A DNA stretch of 64,000 nucleotides, from positions 62,001 to 126,000 of the forward strand of contig NZ_JALJZY010000002.1 in NCBI RefSeq assembly GCF_024171525.1. Direction: 5' to 3'. The notes beneath the pieces are model-generated. The model searched no databases. It had not been told where the DNA came from and saw nothing but the letters and a program-made list of their open reading frames with translations. The DNA is from Neisseriaceae bacterium HSC-16F19 (GTDB taxonomy: Bacteria > Pseudomonadota > Gammaproteobacteria > Burkholderiales > Neisseriaceae). Made by a program: the position numbers and the translations under genes. Of this stretch, positions 32,745-40,715 are shown in pieces (position 1 is the first letter of the stretch; each line of letters starts with the position of its first letter).

Positions 32745-34280
32745 TTAGGGTGAGTTGATGTTTTGGGTGCTCGGCTGATTTTTTGGGGACAAGGCAGGGT
32801 GCGCCAACATTTTTCCCGCCTGTATGGCCAACCACAGCACTGTTACGTCGGCGGTATTGTCACAAGATCGCTTGCTTAAGGCTTCGATACGGCCGATGCG
32901 GTAGGTGAGCGTGCTTTTGTGAATGTGTAGGGCTCTGGCTGCTTTTTGCCATGAGCGGTTCGATTCCAGAAAAATTTTCAGGGTATGCAAGAGCCGCGTA
33001 CCGTTACGGGCATCATGATCGGCGATTGCGCCCAAAACGGAATGAAAGGTGTGGGCGGCCTCGTCCAGCGTTTGCGGCAGCCAAGGTTCGCTTCTGCCTA
33101 TCTCGTCATAGCGTACCAAGACGCTTTGGGCACCGGCATGCGCCAATGCCAGACGTGCTTCCTGACAGGCTTCGCCGAAGCGCTCGCAATGGCCGACGGC
33201 CTTACTGCATCCCATGGTCGAATTCAGGCGGTGCTGGACTGTGTGCAAGTGTTCCTCGGGCAATAACAGCAGCGTCTCTTTACCTTGGCTGCGGGACAGA
33301 ACCGGAATATTGCTGTTGTCCAAGAAGGGATTGCCGCTTTCCGATATTTTTCCCGCATTGGGCACAAGGCACAGACAGGCGTTTGCGAGATCCAGGTCGA
33401 AAGCTTGCAGGCGTGCGTGTGCCTGTACGGCTGTCAGCCGGTAATTGAGCAAATCGTCCAGCAACTCCGAACCGACCCTCAGACGGCGTTCGTTATCCAC
33501 ATGCAGCCGTTCCAAGCTAATGGCAATGACCGCACATAAATAATGCAGCAGGCTGTAGTCGATGACATGGCAGTTGTCTTGGTGCGCAAGGAGTACACAG
33601 TCTGTGCGGCTGGGGATGGCGATGGCAAAGATTTCGCCGTCCGGCAGGGCATAACGGCTCATCAACGGGTTTTTCTCGGTAAAACGCAGCGGGCGCTCGG
33701 TCAGTACCCGTGCAATCTCCGGCGGCAGCGGTGAGTATCCGCCCGACTGTGTGGTGAGGGTTTTGGCGTCAATCAGATAAAGCGGTGCGGCAATATCGTC
33801 TTGCAAACGCTGCAATAAGGCTTCAAGCGGGAGACCTTCAATGGCCAGGCGGGCACTGGTGCAAATCCGTGCAACCGCCTGATGGCGCTCGAAAGCCTCC
33901 TGATGCCCGGCGCTGACCAAGGTTTTGGCCACACTGGCAAAGGGAACGCCGTAGTGGGTCATCAATACGGGGAAATCCAGATCGTTTGCGGTTTCCAGCA
34001 GGGCATCCAAACCGGTAGGAGCCTGCATGTTCTCGCCGATCATCAGGCCGGCCAGCTTGCTTTGATGGAGGCTTTGCAAATAATGACGTTGCGCTTGCGG
34101 TGCGGTCGGTATGCCGATGCCGCTGGTCATCAGCAAATCGCCTTCACCCAGCCAGCGGGTCGGGTTTTCCTGCTCGCAGACATGTGCCCACAAAACCTCG
34201 CGTCCGCCACCGTTTTCACCGGCCAAAAAACGGGTGTGCAATTCGGGAATATGAACAATGTCAATAATGCGCAACGCCAT
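32745..34280 (-). CDS. PucR/CdaR-family transcriptional regulator
   Basis: The 511-residue protein has the PucR layout: an N-terminal ligand-sensing PucR domain (IVHIPELHTRFLAGENGG to about 125), a middle GAF-like/GGDEF-like region, and a C-terminal helix-turn-helix of the HTH_30 kind (RSWQKAARALHIHKSTLTYR, near residue 455). Members activate purine, GABA or amine catabolic genes. GGAGG precedes the ATG. Its position between the permease and gabD suggests it controls this cluster; the signal could be GABA or another amine, but this is inference. Confidence 0.87.
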   Translation of the reverse strand: MALRIIDIVHIPELHTRFLAGENGGGREVLWAHVCEQENPTRWLGEGDLLMTSGIGIPTAPQAQRHYLQSLHQSKLAGLMIGENMQAPTGLDALLETANDLDFPVLMTHYGVPFASVAKTLVSAGHQEAFERHQAVARICTSARLAIEGLPLEALLQRLQDDIAAPLYLIDAKTLTTQSGGYSPLPPEIARVLTERPLRFTEKNPLMSRYALPDGEIFAIAIPSRTDCVLLAHQDNCHVIDYSLLHYLCAVIAISLERLHVDNERRLRVGSELLDDLLNYRLTAVQAHARLQAFDLDLANACLCLVPNAGKISESGNPFLDNSNIPVLSRSQGKETLLLLPEEHLHTVQHRLNSTMGCSKAVGHCERFGEACQEARLALAHAGAQSVLVRYDEIGRSEPWLPQTLDEAAHTFHSVLGAIADHDARNGTRLLHTLKIFLESNRSWQKAARALHIHKSTLTYRIGRIEALSKRSCDNTADVTVLWLAIQAGKMLAHPALSPKNQPSTQNINSP

Positions 34281-34301
34281 GATGACCTCCTCAAAGGCGG
34301 T

Positions 34302-35534
34302 TTACCAACCGCTCGGCAGCAAATCGAATACCGAGGCCAAGGCATAGACCGCACTGGCTGCAAAAATGGTCACGATGATACATTGCATCACCGGGTGGGC
34401 ATACCAGCCGCAGACAAATTCAGGTTCGCGGTCGCCGTGACGGCGGGCGGCGTTGAGCAGGAGTATGGGTACGATGCCCATCATTACGCCGCCTACCGTA
34501 CCGGCGAAATACAAAGCATTTACAAAGCCGTCAAATCCGCTGTACAGCAAAACCAAGGGCGGTATGCCGACAATGGCCAGTACCAGCAGCCGTTTGCCTT
34601 TATGACTTTCATCACCCAAGCGGAAGAAGTCGAAAATATTGGTAAACAGGCTGCCGCCAAGCCCCCAGTAGGAGGTCAGCATGGCCAGCAGGGCAAAAGT
34701 ATTGGCGGTGTAATAGGCCCAATTGCCTAAGGATTTTCCCCAAGTGAGGGTGGCCACTTCACCGACATGCTCCGTACCTACCAGCATAATGACCGAGGCG
34801 GGAATAATCATGATCAGCAACAGGGTGGCGGTCATACCGCCAATAATCAGACGGGGAATGCGCTTTGGTGTCGTCATATTGCCACGTACCAGCTCGGGGA
34901 CGATAAACTGGGCACCGAATACGAATACGGCCAGGTTAAAAATCGGCACCATATATTGCCAGTTGCTTTCCCACAGATAATTTACCGAGGCATGTTCGTT
35001 CATCAGCGTGGCTGCAACCAGCACCATTAAAATCAATATCATGGAGCTACTGATGATTTTTTCACCCACACCAAGTGCTTTCAGTCCCAGAAACAGAACC
35101 AAAGCCGAAGGAATGAAGAAGATCAGGTGTGCCCACTCGCGCCGCATACCGTAGTCGGCAAAAAAATCCATCAAAATGCGCCCGCTGCCCGACATATAAG
35201 CGAACAGCGCGCCGTAGCTGTTGGCGGCAACGGCAAAAAAGATCAGGGCACCGCCCAAACCGCCCAAATAATGACGGCTCAAACCGCTCAATTGGTTATT
35301 GCCTTTGGTACGCAGGCAGACTTCGGCCACATAGAGCATGGCCATCACACAGATGATGCAGGTAAAGACCAAACAGACAGCAAGCGGCAAATAGCCGGTT
35401 TTGCGTGCGGCATAAGCCATGCCCAAAACACCCGCACCGATATTGGTGCCGATAATGACGGCAATGGTTTCCGTGCGGCTCAGCGGCGTGCTGTGCAAAC
35501 CGGAGTGCTCTTCCGTATAAGTTTTGTGATTCAT
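34302..35534 (-). CDS. Amino acid/amine permease (HAAAP/APC superfamily)
   Basis: The 410-residue integral membrane protein has about eleven transmembrane segments and begins with IGTNIGAGVLGMAYAARKTG, the unwound-helix substrate motif of aromatic amino acid permease-like (Trp/Tyr permease) transporters. Later segments include FGAQFIVPELVRGNMTTPKR. The substrate is unknown; gene context (oxidase, cupin, GABA enzymes) suggests an amine or amino acid that feeds GABA or glutamate. It starts 39 bases after the cupin gene and ends 21 bases before the regulator gene. Confidence 0.85.
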   Translation of the reverse strand: MNHKTYTEEHSGLHSTPLSRTETIAVIIGTNIGAGVLGMAYAARKTGYLPLAVCLVFTCIICVMAMLYVAEVCLRTKGNNQLSGLSRHYLGGLGGALIFFAVAANSYGALFAYMSGSGRILMDFFADYGMRREWAHLIFFIPSALVLFLGLKALGVGEKIISSSMILILMVLVAATLMNEHASVNYLWESNWQYMVPIFNLAVFVFGAQFIVPELVRGNMTTPKRIPRLIIGGMTATLLLIMIIPASVIMLVGTEHVGEVATLTWGKSLGNWAYYTANTFALLAMLTSYWGLGGSLFTNIFDFFRLGDESHKGKRLLVLAIVGIPPLVLLYSGFDGFVNALYFAGTVGGVMMGIVPILLLNAARRHGDREPEFVCGWYAHPVMQCIIVTIFAASAVYALASVFDLLPSGW

Positions 35535-35573
35535 GGATTTATGTCCTATTCTCTTCAGATGCGGGTGAAAAAA

Positions 35574-35903
35574 TCAGTCGATAATCAAATAGGCTTTGCG
35601 TACGGTTTCCTCAATTTCCCATTCGCCTTGGCAATGGGCCGGAAAAAATATGGCATCGCCTGCTTTGAAACGGATGGTTTCGCCGTTGTCGGTGGTAAAC
35701 CGTCCGCAACCGCTGATGAAATAACTGTATTCGGCTTGCTGGACACCACGGCGGAAACGCCCCGGCGTACATTCCCAAAAGCCTGCTTTGCCAAGGGTTA
35801 AGGGCAGCTCGCCGGATGTTCCGGCCTGTGCTTCGGAATGGGGCAGATGGGCTTTACGGGTCAGATCAACGTTGTCATAAGGCAGTAAAACGGGTGCTGA
35901 CAT
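35574..35903 (-). CDS. Small cupin-domain protein
   Basis: The 109-residue protein is a single cupin barrel of the Cupin_3 (DUF861) type, recognised by GFWECTPGRFRRGVQQAEYS, YFISGCGRFTTDNGETIRFK and AGDAIFFPAHCQGEWEIEET. Such proteins often accompany FAD-dependent amine oxidases in polyamine/GABA loci; enzymatic function is not established. The ATG at 35903 is preceded by GGAG; an in-frame TTG four codons upstream is less likely. It lies 14 bases downstream of the oxidase gene. Confidence 0.85.
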   Translation of the reverse strand: MSAPVLLPYDNVDLTRKAHLPHSEAQAGTSGELPLTLGKAGFWECTPGRFRRGVQQAEYSYFISGCGRFTTDNGETIRFKAGDAIFFPAHCQGEWEIEETVRKAYLIID

Positions 35904-35917
35904 ATTTTTCTCCAAGT

Positions 35918-37324
35918 TTAAGATTTGTCTTCCAGGCCGGACGGCGCCAGGCGGGAGAGCCAGCGGTCACGCAGACTGGGGGGGTGCCCGAGCAATTCCG
36001 CTTTTTCCTTGCGGATAACGGCGTTGCGCACCCAATTGCCGCCAATGTGGCGCAAGGGTTCGGGCGGAAAGGTTTTGACCGGACGGCCGACAAGTTTGCA
36101 ACGGCTCCATTCATCATCCCGGCCCAAGGCCAGACTGGCGAGGATGCGTCCGCCCAATTGACTGGGGCTGACGCCGTTGCCGCTCCAGCCGATACCGAAA
36201 AACAGATTCTCCTGACCGTCTACGTGCCCGAAAACCGGCAGGCTGTCGTAAGTACGGTCTATCGGCCCGGACCAGGCATGGCTGATGCAATCGGGGGAGA
36301 GCATCGGATAGGTGTGCAGCAAATCTTCTTTGGCCAAGGCAATACCGGCAGGGTCTGCACTGAAGACTTCGTTGATGACGGAATTTTTACTGATGGCCGC
36401 CGTACCTTTGCCAAACACTATTCGTCCATCACGGGTGGTGCGGTAGTAGTCGACAAATAATTGCGAATCGGTTACGGATTCGCCTCCGTTCCAGCCGATT
36501 TCTTCCAACTGAGCACCCAAAGGACGGGTGGCCACAATCGAGCTGTTAACAGCCGCAACCAGCCGGGTCAGACTTTTGTGCGCAGCAGCCCAGGCGTTGT
36601 GCGCGAAGACCACTTTGGCGGCGCGCAGTGTTCCCTGCGGGCAATACAGCATTACGGGTGCACCATAATCGATGCGGCTGACGCCACTGTTTTCATAAAT
36701 TTCAATCCCTTGTGCCAATGCCACTTGGCGGATACCGTAGGCCAAAGCTGCGGGCTGTACGGTGGCATTGCTTTTTTCAAACACACCGCCCAAGGTAATC
36801 GGCGAGCCGGTGCGCCGCCGTACTTCTGCGGCACTCAAGCGCTGGAACGGAGACGCACCCAGTGCCTCGCAAGCACATACGGTGTGCTCCCAACTGTCCA
36901 TATGTGCAGGAGTGGTTGCCGTCCACAACCAGCCTTTTTGGGCGAAATGCGCATTGATGCCGTGACGGGCGCAAAATTCGCCCAAGGCGGTGATGGCCGC
37001 TTCTGATTGTTGCGCGAGAAACAAAGCCTCTTCGTTACCGCAAATCTGTTGCAGGCTGGTGATTTTGGGCCACCAAGACATGGCAAAGCCGCCATTGCGT
37101 CCTGAGGCACCGCTGCCGCATCCGTGCTGTTCCAGTAAGGCTACCCGGCAATCCGGCTCCAAGGCTTTAATCCGCAGTGCCGTCCACAGACCGACAAAGC
37201 CGCCGCCGATAATGGCGATGTCGGTATCTTGCGTACCCTGGAGGGCAGGACAAGGAGGCGGGGGTGACAAGGATTCTTGCCAGAAGCTGGGTTTGAGTTG
37301 TTGGGAAAGTTTCAATGTTGGCAT
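35918..37324 (-). CDS. FAD-dependent amine oxidoreductase (DAO family, PuuB-like)
   Basis: The 468-residue protein has an N-terminal Rossmann FAD motif, DIAIIGGGFVGLWTALRIKA (about 35-54), then ASGRNGGFAMSWWPK and a C-terminal flavin-binding GIGWSGNGVSPSQLGGRILA, the pattern of the DAO superfamily branch that includes gamma-glutamylputrescine oxidase. It would oxidise an amine to an aldehyde with H2O2 or electron-chain release. The substrate is inferred from neighbours: GabT, GabD and, 2.5 kb away, the polyamine transporter. No gamma-glutamylputrescine synthetase is in the window. It heads the oxidase-cupin-permease-regulator operon. Confidence 0.87.
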   Translation of the reverse strand: MPTLKLSQQLKPSFWQESLSPPPPCPALQGTQDTDIAIIGGGFVGLWTALRIKALEPDCRVALLEQHGCGSGASGRNGGFAMSWWPKITSLQQICGNEEALFLAQQSEAAITALGEFCARHGINAHFAQKGWLWTATTPAHMDSWEHTVCACEALGASPFQRLSAAEVRRRTGSPITLGGVFEKSNATVQPAALAYGIRQVALAQGIEIYENSGVSRIDYGAPVMLYCPQGTLRAAKVVFAHNAWAAAHKSLTRLVAAVNSSIVATRPLGAQLEEIGWNGGESVTDSQLFVDYYRTTRDGRIVFGKGTAAISKNSVINEVFSADPAGIALAKEDLLHTYPMLSPDCISHAWSGPIDRTYDSLPVFGHVDGQENLFFGIGWSGNGVSPSQLGGRILASLALGRDDEWSRCKLVGRPVKTFPPEPLRHIGGNWVRNAVIRKEKAELLGHPPSLRDRWLSRLAPSGLEDKS

Positions 37325-37747
37325 CCTGTTTCTTTCCTACTTTTGATTAAGTCCGGCTTATTTTCAATGAGGGCGGGAACAAGGGTCAATGCAACGAAAA
37401 TAGGAAATAAAGGATGCCTTTCAGCCGTTCGTAGCAAAAACAGGCCGTGGGGCGGGGGATTTTTGAAAGTTTTATGGGATAAGACGGAAATGGCACTGCT
37501 GTTGCCTTTTCCATGAGTGGCGTTGCTGCACGATATGGCGCAGCGGATGATCCATTTTCAGGCAGCCTGAGATTCAGGGACGAACTGATAATTCATGCTG
37601 AGACCAGAGCATCCAGATGTGGATGCAGTTCAGGGTGTAGCAGCACAGTGAGTACAGACATATCAAGTACAAAGCCGAGTGGGCGGGCAGTACCCCATGG
37701 TTATAACAACCAACGCTTCAAATACGCCGCAGATGGGGGTAAAGGAC
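37325..37747. other. Gap between the oxidase operon and an aminotransferase gene
   Basis: This 423-base stretch must hold the promoter of the oxidase operon. It also has an uptake word (near 37557) and a possible trace of a TnpB-type transposase gene, listed separately. No intact gene was seen. Confidence 0.5.
37633..37689 (+). pseudogene. Possible TnpB fragment (IS200/IS605 family)
   Basis: One frame reads EYRHIKYKAEWAGSTPWL and then stops. The segment YKAEWAGRT is a well-known part of IS605-type TnpB proteins, just before their zinc-finger region. The match is short (about 10 residues) and everything else of the element is missing, so this is tentative. Confidence 0.3.
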
Positions 37748-38926
37748 TCAAGCTATTAAAAAACGTTGCAGGCGCCCTACACCGTCCAGCAGTTTGGCGT
37801 CGTCGCTGACGGCATGGCACCAGCGCAGCCAGCCCTGGCCTTCCGCACCGAAAGCCGAGCCGGGGGCCAGCCCCAGGCCGACTGCCTGCACCAATGCTTT
37901 GGCCAGCGCCATGGAGTCCTCATGGCCGTGGATGCGGAAAAACACATACATGGCGCCGCCGCTGTCGGGCACTTCCACGCCCGGCAGGGTCGTCAGTGCA
38001 CCAGTCAGGGTTTGGCGGCTGTGGCCCAACATCGCCCGTAGTCGCGCCACTTCGGCTTCACCCCGGCTCAGTGCCGCGGCCATGGCGCGCTGTACCGGGT
38101 CGAACAGACAGGAAAAATTGTATTCGATGATTTTGCCCGCATCGGCGGCCAATTCCGGCGGCAGCACCATCCAGCCGGCACGCCAGCCGGTCATGGACCA
38201 GGCTTTGGAGCAGCTGTTGACGGAAATAATGCGGTCACCGGGCTGGTAATGGCGCAAAAACGAGGGGGCCGATTTCAGCGCCGGGTTGTAGACCAGCCGC
38301 TCGTACACATCGTCGCTGATAATCCAGATGCCGTGGCGGCGGCAATGCTGCACGATGGCCGTCATTTCGTCTTCGCTGAGCATCCAGCCGGTGGGATTGT
38401 TGGGCGAGTTGACGATTAGGGCGCGGGTGTCGGGCGTCAGTGCCGCCAGCAGGCGGTCCAAATCCAAAGACCAGCGGCCCTCGTGCACACCCAGCGGCAC
38501 GCGCACCACTTCGGCGCCAAGTATTTTGGGGATTTCGCACACATTCGGCCACAGCGGTGTAATGGCGACCACGCGGTCTTGTGCCGACAACAGCAGTTCG
38601 GCGGCAATCAGCAAGGCGCTGACACCGGAATTGACCACGGCTAGGCGTTCCACATCCATGGTCTGGCCGTGCAGGGCGGAGAGGTAATCGGCCAGCGCCT
38701 GACGCAGCCACGGGCGGCCGAGGTTTTGCGCGTAAAAGGTCTCGCCTTCCTGCAGTGACTGTATGGCCGCCTCGCGGATAAAAGGGGCGGTGGTCTGGTC
38801 GGATTCTCCAAACCAAAAGGGCACAATATCGCTGCGGCCCATGCCGCTGTTGGCCACTTCGCGGATCAGCGAGTTGGCCAGCGCCTGCACGGCGGGCCGG
38901 GCGTGGACGGGGTGGAGGGAATGCAT
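37748..38926 (-). CDS. Pyridoxal-phosphate aminotransferase, class I/II
   Basis: The 392-residue fold-type I aminotransferase has VNSGVSALLIAAELLL, the Asn motif IVNSPNNPTGWMLSEDE, ISDDVYERLVY and the PLP lysine in SVNSCSKAWSMTGWRAGWM, then the substrate-carboxylate Arg region LRWCHA near the end. This is the AspC/aromatic aminotransferase subgroup; the amino acid substrate cannot be fixed from sequence. GAGGAA precedes the ATG. It is transcribed on the same strand as the oxidase operon but separated by 423 bases. Confidence 0.88.
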   Translation of the reverse strand: MHSLHPVHARPAVQALANSLIREVANSGMGRSDIVPFWFGESDQTTAPFIREAAIQSLQEGETFYAQNLGRPWLRQALADYLSALHGQTMDVERLAVVNSGVSALLIAAELLLSAQDRVVAITPLWPNVCEIPKILGAEVVRVPLGVHEGRWSLDLDRLLAALTPDTRALIVNSPNNPTGWMLSEDEMTAIVQHCRRHGIWIISDDVYERLVYNPALKSAPSFLRHYQPGDRIISVNSCSKAWSMTGWRAGWMVLPPELAADAGKIIEYNFSCLFDPVQRAMAAALSRGEAEVARLRAMLGHSRQTLTGALTTLPGVEVPDSGGAMYVFFRIHGHEDSMALAKALVQAVGLGLAPGSAFGAEGQGWLRWCHAVSDDAKLLDGVGRLQRFLIA

Positions 38927-39061
38927 GGTTTTTCCTCGTGCAACAGTGTCGGAATGGCCGTTATTATGTACCCGAATTGTCAGTTTGCCCTAGTCCTGCG
39001 GGCGGCGGATACAGTTGTTGGAACAGGCTGCCTGAAACCGTATGTTCTGAAGTATGGTTTA

Positions 39062-39092
39062 AAACTTATAAATAACTTATAATAAACTTATG
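39062..39092 (+). promoter_or_regulatory. Repeated CTTATA boxes before the toxin gene
   Basis: Three CTTATA-like boxes (CTTATAAATAA, CTTATAATAAA, CTTATGAAC) lie in the 30 bases before and at the start codon; the second contains a TATAAT. This suits a toxin-antitoxin promoter with autorepressor sites, but it is inference. Confidence 0.4.
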
Positions 39093-39446
39093 AACGAGAT
39101 TATTTACCAGCCACGTGCATTGAAACAGTTGCGCAAGATTCCTGCGCACAGGCAGATACGCGAAAAAATCGCCCTGCTCAAAAACATGCCCGACTGTGTG
39201 AATGTGAAAGCCCTGCAAAACCATATATATATATAGTCGAATAAAATAAGAACGAGACAAGGCAGCAAGCCGCAGGCAGTACAGATAGTACGGCAAGGCG
39301 CAGCAACGCCGTATCGTTCTTATTTTAAATGACTATACCAATACCGCCTGCGCGTGGGCAGTTACCGCGTATTTTTCAATTTTGACGGTGTAATCAGCAT
39401 TGTCAGTATCGAAGAGGTTAAAAAACGAGATGAACGTACCTACTGA
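39090..39446 (+). pseudogene. RelE/HigB-like toxin gene interrupted by a Correia-like element
   Basis: The 5' part encodes MNEIIYQPRALKQLRKIPAH and on to VKALQNHIYI, then stops at TAG inside the inserted element (39234-39236). After the element the frame resumes as QYRLRVGSYRVFFNFDGVIS and ends EEVKKRDERTY, stop at 39444-39446. Joined, the two halves are a typical ParE/RelE/HigB-type toxin: N-terminal helices, then the YRLRVGSYRVFF core with catalytic-type Arg residues. Besides the insertion, the AT run at the junction leaves the halves out of frame by one base. The stop overlaps the antitoxin start by 17 bases, the usual toxin-first arrangement. Confidence 0.85.
39232..39337. mobile_element. 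Correia-like miniature element, copy B
   Basis: A 106-bp element with arms TATAGTCGAATAAAATAAGA and, from the other end, TATAGTCATTTAAAATAAGA, both continuing ACGA. Core sequence is nearly identical to copy A. It sits in an AT-run inside the toxin gene and introduces an immediate stop codon. Confidence 0.88.
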
Positions 39447-39765
39447 TTATCAAATCATCAAAGACAAACAAGGTAAACCCGCTTTTGTGGTGCTGCCTTA
39501 TGCCGATTTCCAACGTATTATGCACCCCATCGATACCCACAGCGGTGTGCCTGCCGCCGTGGCGGATTTGGCTTTTGACAACGACTGGCCCGCCCTGCGT
39601 GCCTGGCGCGAACACTTGGGCCTGACCCAAGCGGAAGTGGCGGCACGCATGGGCATCAGTCAAGCGGCCTATTCCCAGCATGAAAACAGCCAAAAGCTGC
39701 GTGCGTCCACCCGTGCCAAAATGGCGGCTGCCTTAGGTATCCATACCGAGCAGTTGGATTTTTAA
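39430..39765 (+). CDS. XRE-family antitoxin (HigA-like), partner toxin broken
   Basis: The 111-residue protein has an N-terminal segment that recalls Phd/RelB-like antitoxin starts (NVPTDYQIIKDKQGKPAFVV, LPYADFQRIM) and a C-terminal Cro/CI helix-turn-helix at about residues 62-108 (WREHLGLTQAEVAARMGISQ, then AAYSQHENSQ). It would bind and neutralise the upstream toxin and repress the shared promoter. The toxin is interrupted, so this gene is probably orphaned and free to decay or to act on other loci. The ATG overlaps the toxin gene's 3' end. Confidence 0.88.
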   Translation: MNVPTDYQIIKDKQGKPAFVVLPYADFQRIMHPIDTHSGVPAAVADLAFDNDWPALRAWREHLGLTQAEVAARMGISQAAYSQHENSQKLRASTRAKMAAALGIHTEQLDF

Positions 39766-39778
39766 TTGGCGTTAATTC

Positions 39779-39819
39779 AAACGTTTTCAGGCAGCCTTTA
39801 AGGCTGCCTGAAAACGTTT
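39779..39819. terminator. DUS-pair terminator between antitoxin and potI
   Basis: A 20-bp stem (AAACGTTTTCAGGCAGCCTT and its complement) around one T, serving the convergent antitoxin and potI genes. Confidence 0.85.
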
Positions 39820-39827
39820 TAACACGC

Positions 39828-40715
39828 TTACGATGCCGTCTGATCCGGCTGGTTGGCCTGGCGGTAGGCTTCGGCCATTTCGCGTTCACGCTTGGTGGCG
39901 CTGCGCATAATAAAGTAGTTCAGCGTAATCACCAGGGCGCCGATGATGCCGATAAACAGCGTGGCGAGCACGTTCATCTTCGGATCCAGACCCAGTTTGA
40001 TTTTGGAGAAAATCACAATCGGCAGGGTGGAGGAGCCGGGGCCGGAGAGGAAGGAAGTGATCACCAGGTCGTCCAGCGACAGGGTCACCGCCAGCAGGAA
40101 GCCGGAGGCGATGGCCGGGGCCACCAGGGGCAGGGTGATGAGCATAAAGATTTTCAAGGGCCGTGCGCCCAGATCTTTGGCGGCTTCTTCCAGCGACTGG
40201 TCCAATTCGGTCAGGCGCGAGCGGATAACCACGGTGACATAGGCCATGCACAGGGTGGTGTGGCCGAGCCAAATGGTAAACAGGCCGCGCTCCAGCGTGA
40301 TGACGCCGCCCAAGAAGGAGCCGCTGATGAACAGTTGCAGCTGCATGATCATCAGTACGATGGACAGGCCGGTAATCACGTCCGGCATCACCATGGGTGC
40401 GGACACCATGCCCGCAAACAGGGTGCTGCCTTTGAAGCGGCGGATGCGCGCCAAGGCGTAACCGGCCAGGGTGCCGAGCACCACGGCGGCGGTGGCGGAG
40501 AAGAGGGCGATTTTCAGCGACAGCCATGCCGCTTCCAGAATCACACGGTCTTTGAGCAGCTCGCCGTACCATTTGGTGGAGAGGCCGCCCCACACGGTCA
40601 CCAGGCGCGATTCGTTGAAGGAATAAATCACCAGAATCAGGAGCGGCAGGTAGAGGAAGGCCAGGCCGCCGATGAGCATCAGCTTCAAAAACCAGGACAT
40701 TTTCTTGTTATGCAT
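39828..40715 (-). CDS. potI: Polyamine ABC transporter permease (PotI/PotC type)
   Basis: The 295-residue permease has six transmembrane segments and the ABC-permease EAA loop EEAAKDLGARPLKIFMLITL that contacts the ATPase. N-terminal KLMLIGGLAFLYLPLLILVI and the later SLDDLVITSFLSGPGSSTLP are typical of PotC/PotI. It forms a heterodimer with PotH in the inner membrane. The ATG at 40715 lies eight bases after AAGGAGG and overlaps the potH 3' end by eight bases; an upstream GTG abuts the ribosome-binding site and is less likely. Confidence 0.93.
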   Translation of the reverse strand: MHNKKMSWFLKLMLIGGLAFLYLPLLILVIYSFNESRLVTVWGGLSTKWYGELLKDRVILEAAWLSLKIALFSATAAVVLGTLAGYALARIRRFKGSTLFAGMVSAPMVMPDVITGLSIVLMIMQLQLFISGSFLGGVITLERGLFTIWLGHTTLCMAYVTVVIRSRLTELDQSLEEAAKDLGARPLKIFMLITLPLVAPAIASGFLLAVTLSLDDLVITSFLSGPGSSTLPIVIFSKIKLGLDPKMNVLATLFIGIIGALVITLNYFIMRSATKREREMAEAYRQANQPDQTAS

